Source: Cupriavidus necator A5-1
GTDB taxonomy: Bacteria > Pseudomonadota > Gammaproteobacteria > Burkholderiales > Burkholderiaceae
Assembly (NCBI RefSeq): GCF_000744095.1
Contig: NZ_JQLI01000001.1
Location: forward strand, 4,216,001 to 4,280,000
Direction: 5' to 3'
DNA length: 64,000 bases
The notes under the pieces were generated by a model. The model saw nothing but the letters and a program-made list of their open reading frames with translations, was not told the origin of the DNA and did not search any database. Positions 26,921 to 37,848 of this stretch are shown one piece after another. Each line of letters begins with the position of its first letter. Position 1 is the stretch's first letter. A program made the position numbers and the translations under genes.

Positions 26921-26974
26921 TTGGATCGGCCGATGTGCCGATCTGCGGATAACTGCAACGAAACCTGACAGAAA

Positions 26975-27592
26975 ATGATCCCAATCGCTGAATTGCTGGC
27001 GGTCGCTGCCGTGACCGTGCTCGCTGTCGTCAGTCCCGGACCGGACTTCGCCATGGTCACCCGCAACAGCTATCTGTACGGCCGGCGCGCGGGCCTGCTT
27101 AGCGCCTTGGGCATCGCACTCGGGGTACAAGTGCATGTGCTCTATACGATGTTCGGGGTGGCGGTACTGATGGCGCACGCGCACAGCATGCTGACGGTGG
27201 TGAAGTCGCTGGGTGCGGCCTACCTGGTGTGGATCGGGATCCAGACGCTGCGTAACCGCCAGGCATTGGCGGTGGACCTGCAGAGCGCGCGCACGCGGGC
27301 GCCGCTGGCAGCGCTGCGCATGGGCTTCCTGACCAATGCGCTGAATCCGAAATGCACGCTGTTCGTGGTCAGCACCTATACGCAGGTGGTCGATGTGCAC
27401 ACGCCGGTGCCGGTGCAGTTTGGCTATGGCGCGTCGGTGGCGCACTGGGCCTGGTTCAGCCTGGTGGCGTGCGTCTTCACCGCGCCGGCGCTGCGCGCAG
27501 CGATGCGGCGGCAGCAGCGGCTGCTGGACCGCACCATCGGCTCGGCGCTGTGTGGGCTGGGAGTGGCGCTGGGATTCAGTAACCTGGCGTAG
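26975..27592 (+). CDS. LysE-family amino acid exporter
   Basis: The 205-residue protein has five or six membrane helices and the LysE/RhtB signature: AVVSPGPDFAMVTRNSYLYG near residue 20, followed by GRRAGLLSALGIALG, and GFLTNALNPKCTLFVVSTYT near residue 120. It probably exports an amino acid or homoserine-lactone-like compound. A GcvA-like LysR gene is divergent. The 3' end overlaps the convergent thpR gene by 17 bp. Confidence 0.92.
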   Translation: MIPIAELLAVAAVTVLAVVSPGPDFAMVTRNSYLYGRRAGLLSALGIALGVQVHVLYTMFGVAVLMAHAHSMLTVVKSLGAAYLVWIGIQTLRNRQALAVDLQSARTRAPLAALRMGFLTNALNPKCTLFVVSTYTQVVDVHTPVPVQFGYGASVAHWAWFSLVACVFTAPALRAAMRRQQRLLDRTIGSALCGLGVALGFSNLA

Positions 27593-28145
27593 GCGTTGCC
27601 GGCATCAGCGGCCACGCTGCCAGCACCAGGTGCTGGGGGCCCTGCGGGCTGAGCCGGCTTTCGAACAGCACCACGCGCTGCACCGCCCACGGCTCGCTCG
27701 CCAGCACGCGCTGCGCATCGAGCCAGCCGCGCAGCACGCTTTCCGGCACCGTTGGCCGGCAGCGGGCCAGCGTCAGGTGCGGATGGAAGCGCCGGCGCTC
27801 CGGCACGATGCCCGTGCCATCGGCCAGCGCTTGCCCGACCGATGCGTGGAGCGCGCGCAGTGCGTCCAGGCCTGGCCCGGGCGCGAGGCCGGCCCAGAGC
27901 ACGGCACCCTGTCCGCTGCGAAAGCGCCCCGTACCGAATGCCTGCAGGGAGAACTCGGGCGCGCGGATCCGCTCGAGTGCAGCTTCGACAGGCCCGGCAA
28001 GCGTTTCGGACTCGCCCAGGAAGTGCAAGGTCAGGTGGACCTGCGCCGCCGGTACCGGCCGTATGCCGTTGGCCGCCGGCAGGGTCGACAGCAGCCGTGC
28101 CGCCCGGGCGGGCGGGACGTCCACGGCGATGAACAGACGCGGCAT
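27576..28145 (-). CDS. thpR: RNA 2',3'-cyclic phosphodiesterase (2H family)
   Basis: The 189-residue protein contains the two HxTx motifs of the 2H phosphoesterases: VHLTLHFLGE near residue 36 and FHPHLTLARC near residue 122. The family (ThpR, formerly LigT) hydrolyses 2',3'-cyclic phosphates on RNA and ligates some tRNA halves in vitro. It follows ogt and the ada-alkA fusion on the same strand (28 bp after ogt), so it may belong to a nucleic-acid repair operon. Confidence 0.92.
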   Translation of the reverse strand: MPRLFIAVDVPPARAARLLSTLPAANGIRPVPAAQVHLTLHFLGESETLAGPVEAALERIRAPEFSLQAFGTGRFRSGQGAVLWAGLAPGPGLDALRALHASVGQALADGTGIVPERRRFHPHLTLARCRPTVPESVLRGWLDAQRVLASEPWAVQRVVLFESRLSPQGPQHLVLAAWPLMPATPTPGY

Positions 28146-28173
28146 GGCAAGCGCTCGACGGATGGCTGGGCGC

Positions 28174-28734
28174 TCAGTCCGGGACCAGCGCGAAGTCAGG
28201 CGGCACGAGCGCCGCCGCCGCGCGTATCACCGGCAGCTGCTGCGCGGCGCCGATGCCTTCGCCTTGCAGCAAGGCGCGCTTGCGCTCGACGCCGCCGGCA
28301 TAGCCGGTCAGCGCGCCGGCGCTGCCCAGCACCCGGTGGCAGGGCACGATCACCGACAGCGGATTGCGCCCCACCGCGCCGCCGACGGCGCGCGCATGCG
28401 TCGGCGGCAGCCCCAGCGTGCGCGCGAGCTCGCCATACGATGCGGTCGCGCCGCACGGGATCGCCTGCAGTGCCTGCCATACGCGTTGCTGGAAGGCGCT
28501 GCCGGCAAAGCGTACCGGCACGGTAAAGCGGTCGCGGCGGCCGGCGAAGTACTCCGCCAGCTCAAGCGCCGCGCGGTCGAGTATCGCGGCTTCGGCGGGC
28601 GGCGCGGCGCGGCTGTCGGCGATGCCCTTGGGGTGGTATTTCTGCCCGGCAAAGAAGACACCGGTCAGGTAAGTGCCCTCGGCGCGAAGCAACATGGTGC
28701 CTAGCGGGCTGTCGATATGGCGATAGCTGGTCAT
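28174..28734 (-). CDS. ogt: Methylated-DNA--protein-cysteine methyltransferase
   Basis: The 186-residue protein has the active-site motif IVPCHRVLG with the acceptor Cys at residue 132. The helix-turn-helix Arg region is FQQRVWQALQAIPCGATASYG, and the ribonuclease-like N-domain spans residues 1-75. It repairs O6-methylguanine by suicide transfer. Its ATG overlaps the stop of the upstream ada-alkA fusion (ATGA-type 4-bp overlap), so the two are translationally coupled. Confidence 0.94.
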   Translation of the reverse strand: MTSYRHIDSPLGTMLLRAEGTYLTGVFFAGQKYHPKGIADSRAAPPAEAAILDRAALELAEYFAGRRDRFTVPVRFAGSAFQQRVWQALQAIPCGATASYGELARTLGLPPTHARAVGGAVGRNPLSVIVPCHRVLGSAGALTGYAGGVERKRALLQGEGIGAAQQLPVIRAAAALVPPDFALVPD

Positions 28735-30239
28735 GGGATGGTCTCCGGTTCGTTCGCGGCGGTCTCTGCCGGCGGCGCGGCCGCAGCGGCCGCGTTGTCC
28801 TTCATCGCCTCATAGCGATGCCACAGGTGAATGGCCGCGTACGCGCGCCACGGCGCCCATTGCGCGGTGCGTTCGTGCATCGCGCGCACGGTGCTGACGC
28901 CCAGCACCTTGCGCAGCGCATAGTCGGTGCCAGGGAACGCATCCGGCCAGCCCAGCGCGCGCATCGCGACATACTGCGCGGTCCAGTCGCCGATGCCGTC
29001 GATGGCGCGCAGCGCGGCCACGGTCTGCTCCGGCGGCGCGTGGGCATCGAGCGCCAGGGTGCCATCGGCCACGCGCTGCGCCAGCGCCTGCAGCGTGCGT
29101 GCCTTGCCGGCCGGCACGCCGGCGTCGCGCAGCGTCTGCGGCGCCATCGCGGCAAGGGCCGCGGCGCTGGGAAATGCAAAGCGCAGTCCGGCCGGTGCGG
29201 TGTCCGGCAGCGCCTGCCCCGCGCGTTCGGAAAGCGCGGCAAGAATGCGCCGCGCATGGACCACCGAGATCACCTGCCCCACCACCGCGCGCACCGCGAT
29301 CTCGAAACCGTCGACGCTGCCCGGCAGCCGCATGCCCGGCACCGCCTGCGCCAGCTCGCCCAGGTGGCGGTCGACCACATCGGGGCGGCAGCCCAGGTCG
29401 CACAGCCGGCGCACCTTGCCCAGCGCCTGCGGAATCACGCGCGCCAGCGACGCCGACAGCGTCACGCGCAGCACCAGCCGGCGCGGCACATGGTCGATGC
29501 GCACCCAGCCGACATGTGTGCCGCCGCCGGCTTCTACCTGCAGCGTACGCGCGTAGGCGCCGTCACGGACCTGTTCGATGCCGTCGACCGCACGCGTGGC
29601 CAGGAAGCCCAGCCAGGCGTCCCACGCCAGTGGCGGCCGGTAGCCCAGCTCGAACACCAGCCGATCGGCCACGCCTTCGGCGGCGCGGCGGCGCAGCGCC
29701 ACCGGGGTCAGCCCATAGCGGGTCTTCAGCACATCGTTGAAACGGCGCACGCTGCCGAAGCCCGCCGCCAGCGCCACCTCCGTCACCGGCAGTGCGGTAT
29801 CGGCCAGCAGCCGCTTGGCCAGCAGCAGGCGCTGCGTCTGCGCGTACTCCAGCACCGACACGCCGAACTGCGCATCGAACAGGCGCCGCAGGTGACGCTC
29901 GGTGACGCCGATGCGCGCGGCCAGCGCAGCCACGCTGCCTTCAGCCATGAAGCCTTCGTCGATCAGCGTGGCCGCGGCCTGCGCCAGCCGGCCCGAGATA
30001 TCGGCCAGCCCGTGCCCGGGCGCCAGCTCCGGACGGCAGCGCAGGCAGGGGCGGAAGCCGTGCTTCTCGGCCGCCGCGGCGCTTTCATAGAAGCTGCAGT
30101 TCTCGCGCTTGGGGGTACGTACGGCGCACACCGGCCGGCAGTACACGCCGGTCGACGACACGCCCACGAAGAAGCGCCCGTCGAAGCGGCGGTCATGCGA
30201 CGCCACGGCCTTGTAGCAGGTATCGGGATCGAGGTTCAT
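28731..30239 (-). CDS. Ada-AlkA fusion: methyl-phosphotriester sensor, AraC domain and DNA-3-methyladenine glycosylase
   Basis: The 502-residue protein has three parts. The Ada zinc domain (residues 1-72) has Cys34, Cys38, Cys65 and Cys68 in exact Ada spacing, one of which accepts methyl groups from phosphotriesters. An AraC-type DNA-binding domain (about 80-180) and an AlkA-type glycosylase (about 190-485) follow, the latter with the HhH motif near VGQVISVVHARR and catalytic region AIDGIGDWTAQYVAMRALG including the Asp. It senses methylation, activates transcription and excises alkylated bases. It is coupled to ogt. Confidence 0.94.
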   Translation of the reverse strand: MNLDPDTCYKAVASHDRRFDGRFFVGVSSTGVYCRPVCAVRTPKRENCSFYESAAAAEKHGFRPCLRCRPELAPGHGLADISGRLAQAAATLIDEGFMAEGSVAALAARIGVTERHLRRLFDAQFGVSVLEYAQTQRLLLAKRLLADTALPVTEVALAAGFGSVRRFNDVLKTRYGLTPVALRRRAAEGVADRLVFELGYRPPLAWDAWLGFLATRAVDGIEQVRDGAYARTLQVEAGGGTHVGWVRIDHVPRRLVLRVTLSASLARVIPQALGKVRRLCDLGCRPDVVDRHLGELAQAVPGMRLPGSVDGFEIAVRAVVGQVISVVHARRILAALSERAGQALPDTAPAGLRFAFPSAAALAAMAPQTLRDAGVPAGKARTLQALAQRVADGTLALDAHAPPEQTVAALRAIDGIGDWTAQYVAMRALGWPDAFPGTDYALRKVLGVSTVRAMHERTAQWAPWRAYAAIHLWHRYEAMKDNAAAAAAPPAETAANEPETIP

Positions 30240-30425
30240 GATGGCATGCTACCGCTTCAGGCGGGCACATACCCGCTGGATTCGGACATTTCCCTCTGGC
30301 GTGCGGGCGTGGGCTGCGGCACAGTTGGAGACATGGGCGGCGGCTAGAATTGCACTTCACGCCAACGCCCGCGCCGGCCCGCTGACTTCCCTTGCGGCCC
30401 GGCCTGCGGCCTCACCGGAGACACC

Positions 30426-33284
<2,859 letters not shown>

Positions 33285-33433
33285 CATACGTTGGAAACAA
33301 TATTCGGCTGCACTGTCAGGTGTCGCGAGCGTGGTAAGCGCGATAAGCGCAAGGCCGACCGGGCGCGGCGCGAAACAATGTGCGATTGCCAGCGCCGCTG
33401 CGGCGCAAGGCCCTTGCCGCGACCCCGGGTTGA

Positions 33434-33449
33434 CTGTATATTCGTACAG
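33434..33449 (+). promoter_or_regulatory. LexA (SOS) box
   Basis: CTGTATATTCGTACAG fits the LexA consensus CTGT-N8-ACAG with both half-sites intact and the usual AT-rich core. It overlaps a TTGACT -35-like element (33430-33435) and is followed by TATAAG (33450-33455), 24 bp before the ATG of the next gene. A repressor bound here would block transcription. Confidence 0.85.
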
Positions 33450-33473
33450 TATAAGTCGATATAAGAGGTGTGG

Positions 33474-33848
33474 ATGTCAATCGTGCGAGCTGGCAGCAAG
33501 GCAGAAGCGCTCAGGCTTCTGTCCTCGGAAGACGTGCTGGCGCTTGAGCTGGACTACGAGACCGGATGGCAGGACGCCGTCGAACTCGGCAGGCTCGGAG
33601 AAAAGCGCGGTATCAAAGTGCAGTATCGCGGACAAGAAAGCATCGCCGTTCGTTCCCGCGAAGCCCTGATCGAAGGGCTGGCCAAACCCAAGACCACGTT
33701 CCGTCAACGCAACCTGTATTGCCAGTTCGATCTAGGCACGCTGGCGGACCATGAACTGCTCGACCTCGAAGCCAAGGCTACGCGGCTCGGGGACTATATC
33801 CTCGCCGGCCACCTGCTGCGCGATGTCGATGGCGTGTGGCCGCAATAG
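33474..33848 (+). CDS. Hypothetical protein under SOS control
   Basis: The 124-residue soluble protein has no signal peptide or membrane segment. The sequence is mixed alpha/beta with a Glu/Leu-rich N-terminal half (EALRLLSSEDVLALELDYET) and a central KVQYRGQESIAVRSREALIEG. I do not recognise the family. The ATG has AGAGG 5 nt upstream; a GTG two codons earlier would destroy that spacing. A LexA box overlaps the promoter, so the protein should be made after DNA damage. It is a single-gene unit. A cell-cycle or repair role is possible but nothing in the sequence proves it. Confidence 0.75.
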   Translation: MSIVRAGSKAEALRLLSSEDVLALELDYETGWQDAVELGRLGEKRGIKVQYRGQESIAVRSREALIEGLAKPKTTFRQRNLYCQFDLGTLADHELLDLEAKATRLGDYILAGHLLRDVDGVWPQ

Positions 33849-33885
33849 GCTAGGCGGCATTCGTACACGCCTGCTTTCCGCAAAA

Positions 33886-33911
33886 AGAAAAGCCGCCAAT
33901 GCAGGCGGCTT
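33886..33911 (-). terminator. Terminator downstream of the minus-strand hypothetical gene
   Basis: The stem AAGCCGCC / GGCGGCTT (33890-33897 and 33904-33911) is flanked on the left by A-rich sequence (33881-33890). On the minus strand this gives a hairpin followed by TTTTCTTTTTG. It may also act weakly for the plus-strand SOS gene. Confidence 0.8.
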
Positions 33912-33983
33912 CGCTTCGTCTTACCCGTAACATCTTAGCTCGCGCTGATCACCGGCGCGGCTCGCATTGCCCTGACGGCACGA

Positions 33984-34544
33984 TCAGTGCCACACGCGCG
34001 TGGCATTGGCCCAGCGCGCCGCACAGGACTGCGCCACCGCGGGCTCAAGCGTCTCGCTGCTCACGTCCGCCACCGGCGTGGCCGCGGCGTAGTCCAGCGC
34101 GCTGCGCCACAGCACCGCTGACACCAGCGTCTTGCATTGGCGCCGCTCGCCATGCGCGAGTGCCAGCAGGCGCTCGTAGCCTTCCATCACAATCAACTGG
34201 TCACCGTGCCGCGGATGCAGTTCGAGCGTGTACAGGTGGTCGCACTCGCACTGCAGGCGCCCGCCGCTGACCGCAACCACGATGGCACCGGGCAGCGCGA
34301 TGCCGCTGGCCTGCACCTCGCCGCGCAGGCGCGCCAGGTGCGCATGCGCGCGCGGGTCACGTGCCGCCGCAAGCTCCGCCGGCATGGCGCTGAGTGTCAT
34401 CAGCGCGGCGGGCGACACCGCCAGCGTGTAGGCCTGCAGCGTCGGGCGATAGGTCGCCACCACGGCGCGCAGCCGGTGCGGCGCGTCGCCGTCATGCCCT
34501 GCCAGCAGCGGGCCGGCCGGCTCGCGGATCTGCAAATCGTTCAT
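33984..34544 (-). CDS. Hypothetical protein
   Basis: The 186-residue protein has an AGGAG ribosome-binding site before the ATG. It is soluble, with VVATYRPTLQAYTLAVSPAA near residue 30 and a CECDHLYTLELHPRHGDQL segment near residue 115, whose Cys-x-Cys and His residues might bind metal. No family is recognised. It lies 32 bp downstream of the acyl-CoA dehydrogenase gene on the same strand and ends at a clear terminator, so it is probably the last gene of that transcript. Confidence 0.65.
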   Translation of the reverse strand: MNDLQIREPAGPLLAGHDGDAPHRLRAVVATYRPTLQAYTLAVSPAALMTLSAMPAELAAARDPRAHAHLARLRGEVQASGIALPGAIVVAVSGGRLQCECDHLYTLELHPRHGDQLIVMEGYERLLALAHGERRQCKTLVSAVLWRSALDYAAATPVADVSSETLEPAVAQSCAARWANATRVWH

Positions 34545-34576
34545 GTCGACTCCTGCGGCAGCGGGCCGCTGCATAC

Positions 34577-35734
34577 TCAGTCGCGCAGCAGTTGCTTGGC
34601 GATTATCACTTGCTGGATCTGCGTGGTGCCTTCGTACAGGCGCAGCAGGCGCACATCGCGGTAGAAGCGTTCGGCCTTGTACTCGGCGATATAGCCGGCG
34701 CCGCCGTGGATCTGCACCGCGCGGTCGGCCACGCGGCCGACCATCTCGGTACAGAACATCTTGGTGCACGAGGCCAGCATGCTCACTTCGGGGTCGCTCT
34801 TGCCGGCGGGCTTGGTGTCATAGCGCTGGGCGCAGTCGCGCACCATCGACAGGCCGGCGTAGAGCTCGGCCTGGCTGTCAGCCAGCATCGCCTGGATCAG
34901 CTGGAAGTCGCCGATGGGCTTGCCGAACTGCTTGCGCTCCTTGGCATAGGCCACCGCATCGGTGATCAGGCGATGGGCCATGCCGCAGGCCAGCGCGGAG
35001 ATGTGCAGGCGGCCGCGGTCGAGCACCTTCATCGCGGTCTTGAAGCCCACGCCCGGCACGCCGCCGATGATGTTGGCCGCCGGCACGCGCACGTTCTCGA
35101 GCACCACGTCGCAGGTCTTGGTGCCGCGCTGGCCCATCTTCTTGTCCGGCTTGCCCAGCGAAATTCCCGGGGTGTCGGCCGGCACGATAAAGGCCGAGAT
35201 GCCCGAGGCGCCCGGGCCGCCGGTGCGCGCCATCAGTGTGAAGGCGCCGGCGCGCGGCGCGTTGGTGATAAAGCGCTTGGTGCCGTTGATGACGTAGTGG
35301 TCGCCGTCCAGCTCGGCCTTGGTCTGCAGCGAGGCCGCATCCGAGCCGGCATTGGGTTCGGTCAGCGCGAACGAGATGATCAGGTCACCACTGGCAATGC
35401 GCGGCAGGTAGTCCTGCTTCTGCGCTTCGGTGCCGTCCATCAGGATGCCCTGCGAGCCGATGCCGACATTGGTGCCGAACACCGAGCGGAAGGCAAAGGC
35501 GGTATGGCCCAGGTCATAGGCCACATCGCATTCCTGCGCCATCGACAGGCCGATGCCGCCGTAGTTCTCGGGGATGGAGATGCCGAACAGCCCCATCTCC
35601 TTCATGTCCGCGACGATCTCGGCGGGCACGTCGTCGGTTTCTTCCAGCGTGTCCTCGGCGGGCTTCAGGCGTTCGTCGATGAAGCGCTGCACCGAGGCGC
35701 GCAGCAGGGCAAAGGATTCTTGGTCAAGGGCCAT
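34577..35734 (-). CDS. Acyl-CoA dehydrogenase
   Basis: The 385-residue flavoprotein shows all family landmarks: SFALTEPNAGSDAASLQTKA (FAD and substrate binding), an ERKQFGKPIGDFQLIQAMLAD helix, IHGGAGY, and the catalytic Glu in RLYEGTTQIQ near residue 367. It oxidises acyl-CoA to enoyl-CoA and passes electrons to ETF. Chain-length preference cannot be read. The ATG has GGAGAATC upstream. An OPT transporter gene precedes it by 121 bp. Confidence 0.93.
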   Translation of the reverse strand: MALDQESFALLRASVQRFIDERLKPAEDTLEETDDVPAEIVADMKEMGLFGISIPENYGGIGLSMAQECDVAYDLGHTAFAFRSVFGTNVGIGSQGILMDGTEAQKQDYLPRIASGDLIISFALTEPNAGSDAASLQTKAELDGDHYVINGTKRFITNAPRAGAFTLMARTGGPGASGISAFIVPADTPGISLGKPDKKMGQRGTKTCDVVLENVRVPAANIIGGVPGVGFKTAMKVLDRGRLHISALACGMAHRLITDAVAYAKERKQFGKPIGDFQLIQAMLADSQAELYAGLSMVRDCAQRYDTKPAGKSDPEVSMLASCTKMFCTEMVGRVADRAVQIHGGAGYIAEYKAERFYRDVRLLRLYEGTTQIQQVIIAKQLLRD

Positions 35735-35855
35735 GGTGATTCTCCGGGTCAAGCCAGTACGTCAGTCTGGCCGTCAATGGTACGCCTGCCCCGGGATTTG
35801 ACAATCCACGCCAGCTTGGACAGAAGCGTCAATATAATTTGACAATCCTGCTAGT

Positions 35856-37652
35856 TCAGCCCCATGTGACCGATAGCAGACCGGCCATGCCGATCGCCAG
35901 AGCCGCCAACGCGTCGCCAGCGATCAGGCCGCCGCCGACCAGCGACGTGGTGCTCATATCCGGCGGCAACCCTTGGCCCTGTCTTGCCGGTCTTGCCACT
36001 GCAGCGGCCACACTTGCCACCACGCCGCCCGCGGCCATCCAGCCGGCCGCCGCCAGGTTGACGAAACCGCCGAACGAAGACGCATAGGGCGACGGCAGGA
36101 TCACCGCATCGAGCAGGAAATCCGCCGCCCGCCCCCCGCGGCCGGACTGCGCGAAGCGCTGCCATGCCGGGCGCCCCAGGATGGCCTTGCGCAACACCGC
36201 GGTGACAAGCCCGATGGCCAGCCCGATCGCCACCGCAAGATGCTGGTCGGTGCGGGACTGCGCCAGCCCGTGCAGCACGCCCACGATCTTGTAGGTCATC
36301 GCCGAGGTCCAGCGCGCCGGCTGCTGGTCGGCCGGCAGGCTGGTCTGGTCCAGCGCCAGCACCGGGTACGCGTGCATGAACAGCCGCGCCATCGCCACCG
36401 CCACCAGGGCGCCCACGACAATGCCCGCCACCTGGTAGCCAAACTGCACCATGCGGTCGCTGCCCAGGCGCCAGCCGGTGGAGCGGTCCTGCTGCATGTC
36501 GCTGGCCTCGGCGGTAGCCACCAGCAGCACGGTCGCCGCGATCAGCCCGACATGCGGCGCGCGCAGCCCGGCGGCGGCCATCAGGATCACGGTCAGCACG
36601 AAGGCGGACGAGATCGGGTTCTGGTCGACCATGCCGACCGAGATCCCGTTGACCAGCGCGAATACCAGTACCAGCAGCACCGCCATCAGCTGGAATCCCA
36701 GCGGCTGCCCGAACCAGGCGACGCCCGCCGCCACGGTCGCCCCACCCCAGAGCAGCGCCCACGCCGCCACCCAGCCCATGTCCGGCCCGCGCCGCGCCGC
36801 CTGACGCTGCCCGGCACGTCCCACCCGCGCCAGGCGCCATTGCCGGCTCGCCTGCGCCAGCAGCAGCGATACATCCAGCATGGCCGCGCCCATGATCATG
36901 CCGAGCGCCACCAGGAAAGTAGCCTTGCGGTATGGCTCGCCCGGCGCCAGCCAGCCCGCGGCGATGAACCAGGGTGTCATGGCCCAGCCCACCAGCCCGC
37001 CCACCAGTGCGGCAATGCCGATGCGCGCCCCCACGATCATGCCCGCGCCAAAGGTCGCCGCCGACAGGTCCAGCGCCGCCAGCCACGGCACGCGTCCGCC
37101 GCCAAGCCCGCCGAGCAGGCCCAGCGCCATGCCGCCCGCCAGCCGCGCCACCGAGCGCCGCAGCAGCACCGGGTCGGTCAGCGCGCGCAGGATATTGGCC
37201 ACTGCCAGGCCGGACGGAAAGGTCAGCTGCATCCTGTCCACCAGCAGCGGCGTATACAGCATGCCCACGCCCACGCCGTACATGCCGATGCACAGCATGT
37301 ACAGCACCAGCTGCCACAGCGGCGGCTGCGCCATGCCCAGCCACGCCATCGCCTGCAGAACCACCGCCATGCCACCCATGCCCGCCACGGACGCCGCCGC
37401 GGTCTGGATGTAGTTGGCGCCGTGGCGCCCGGGTGCGCCATAGCCCGCCGTCACCACCGAGCCGAGGATGCCGGCCAGAACCTGCCCGCCCACAAAGAAG
37501 CCGAGCGAGAAATTCATGTACGCCGCCGCCACGCCGCCCAGCGGCCCCAGCACCAGCATGCCAGCCGCGCCAAGCAGCGCGTGGTACTGCCAGCTGCCGG
37601 GACGGGGCAGCCAGGCAGCGCGGGGCGCAGCTTCGGTCGGAAGCGTAGGCAT
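35856..37652 (-). CDS. OPT-family (oligopeptide/metal chelate) transporter
   Basis: The 598-residue protein is almost wholly membrane-embedded, with about 15 helices. It has family-like blocks GVGVGMLYTPLLVDRMQLTFPSG near residue 150, MVDQNPISSAFVLTVILMAA near residue 325, and LPSPYASSFGGFVNL near residue 530. OPT transporters import oligopeptides or metal chelates; bacterial members are poorly characterised. The start ATG at 37652 is the first in-frame start giving a family-like N-terminus, but no good ribosome-binding site is seen. Divergent from the FAD monooxygenase gene. Confidence 0.85.
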   Translation of the reverse strand: MPTLPTEAAPRAAWLPRPGSWQYHALLGAAGMLVLGPLGGVAAAYMNFSLGFFVGGQVLAGILGSVVTAGYGAPGRHGANYIQTAAASVAGMGGMAVVLQAMAWLGMAQPPLWQLVLYMLCIGMYGVGVGMLYTPLLVDRMQLTFPSGLAVANILRALTDPVLLRRSVARLAGGMALGLLGGLGGGRVPWLAALDLSAATFGAGMIVGARIGIAALVGGLVGWAMTPWFIAAGWLAPGEPYRKATFLVALGMIMGAAMLDVSLLLAQASRQWRLARVGRAGQRQAARRGPDMGWVAAWALLWGGATVAAGVAWFGQPLGFQLMAVLLVLVFALVNGISVGMVDQNPISSAFVLTVILMAAAGLRAPHVGLIAATVLLVATAEASDMQQDRSTGWRLGSDRMVQFGYQVAGIVVGALVAVAMARLFMHAYPVLALDQTSLPADQQPARWTSAMTYKIVGVLHGLAQSRTDQHLAVAIGLAIGLVTAVLRKAILGRPAWQRFAQSGRGGRAADFLLDAVILPSPYASSFGGFVNLAAAGWMAAGGVVASVAAAVARPARQGQGLPPDMSTTSLVGGGLIAGDALAALAIGMAGLLSVTWG

Positions 37653-37781
37653 GGAAAAAAGGCGTGTTGTGCTCCTTGCGAAGCATAGGCGAAGGCCAAC
37701 CCTCCCCGATGTGGGACTAGTCTCGTATTGCGCCCGCCCCGGCCGCATCGATCCCGGCCCGACCGGGTAAACACTAGTTTC

Positions 37782-37814
37782 GTGCGCAACTATCTCGCCG
37801 ATATAGTTGCGTAC
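37782..37814. promoter_or_regulatory. Palindromic operator upstream of the FAD monooxygenase
   Basis: Inverted arms GTGCGCAACTAT (37782-37793) and ATAGTTGCGTAC (37803-37814) match at 11 of 12 positions around a 9-bp centre. The operator lies 35 bp before the monooxygenase ATG and between divergent genes. A MarR gene closes the monooxygenase operon, making it the natural candidate to bind here. Confidence 0.75.
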
Positions 37815-37848
37815 ACAACCACATTGCAGAGACCAACCGGATCCCGCC

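Noticed and set aside
36355..36380. Partial match to the 19-bp motif (CACCGGGTACGC) in the OPT gene
   Set aside because: Only 13 of 15 core bases match, and they encode conserved transporter residues; probably chance.
35973..37688. 571-codon plus-strand frame opposite the OPT transporter
   Set aside because: His/Arg/Gln-rich with no domains; the minus-strand frame has OPT family blocks and membrane helices.
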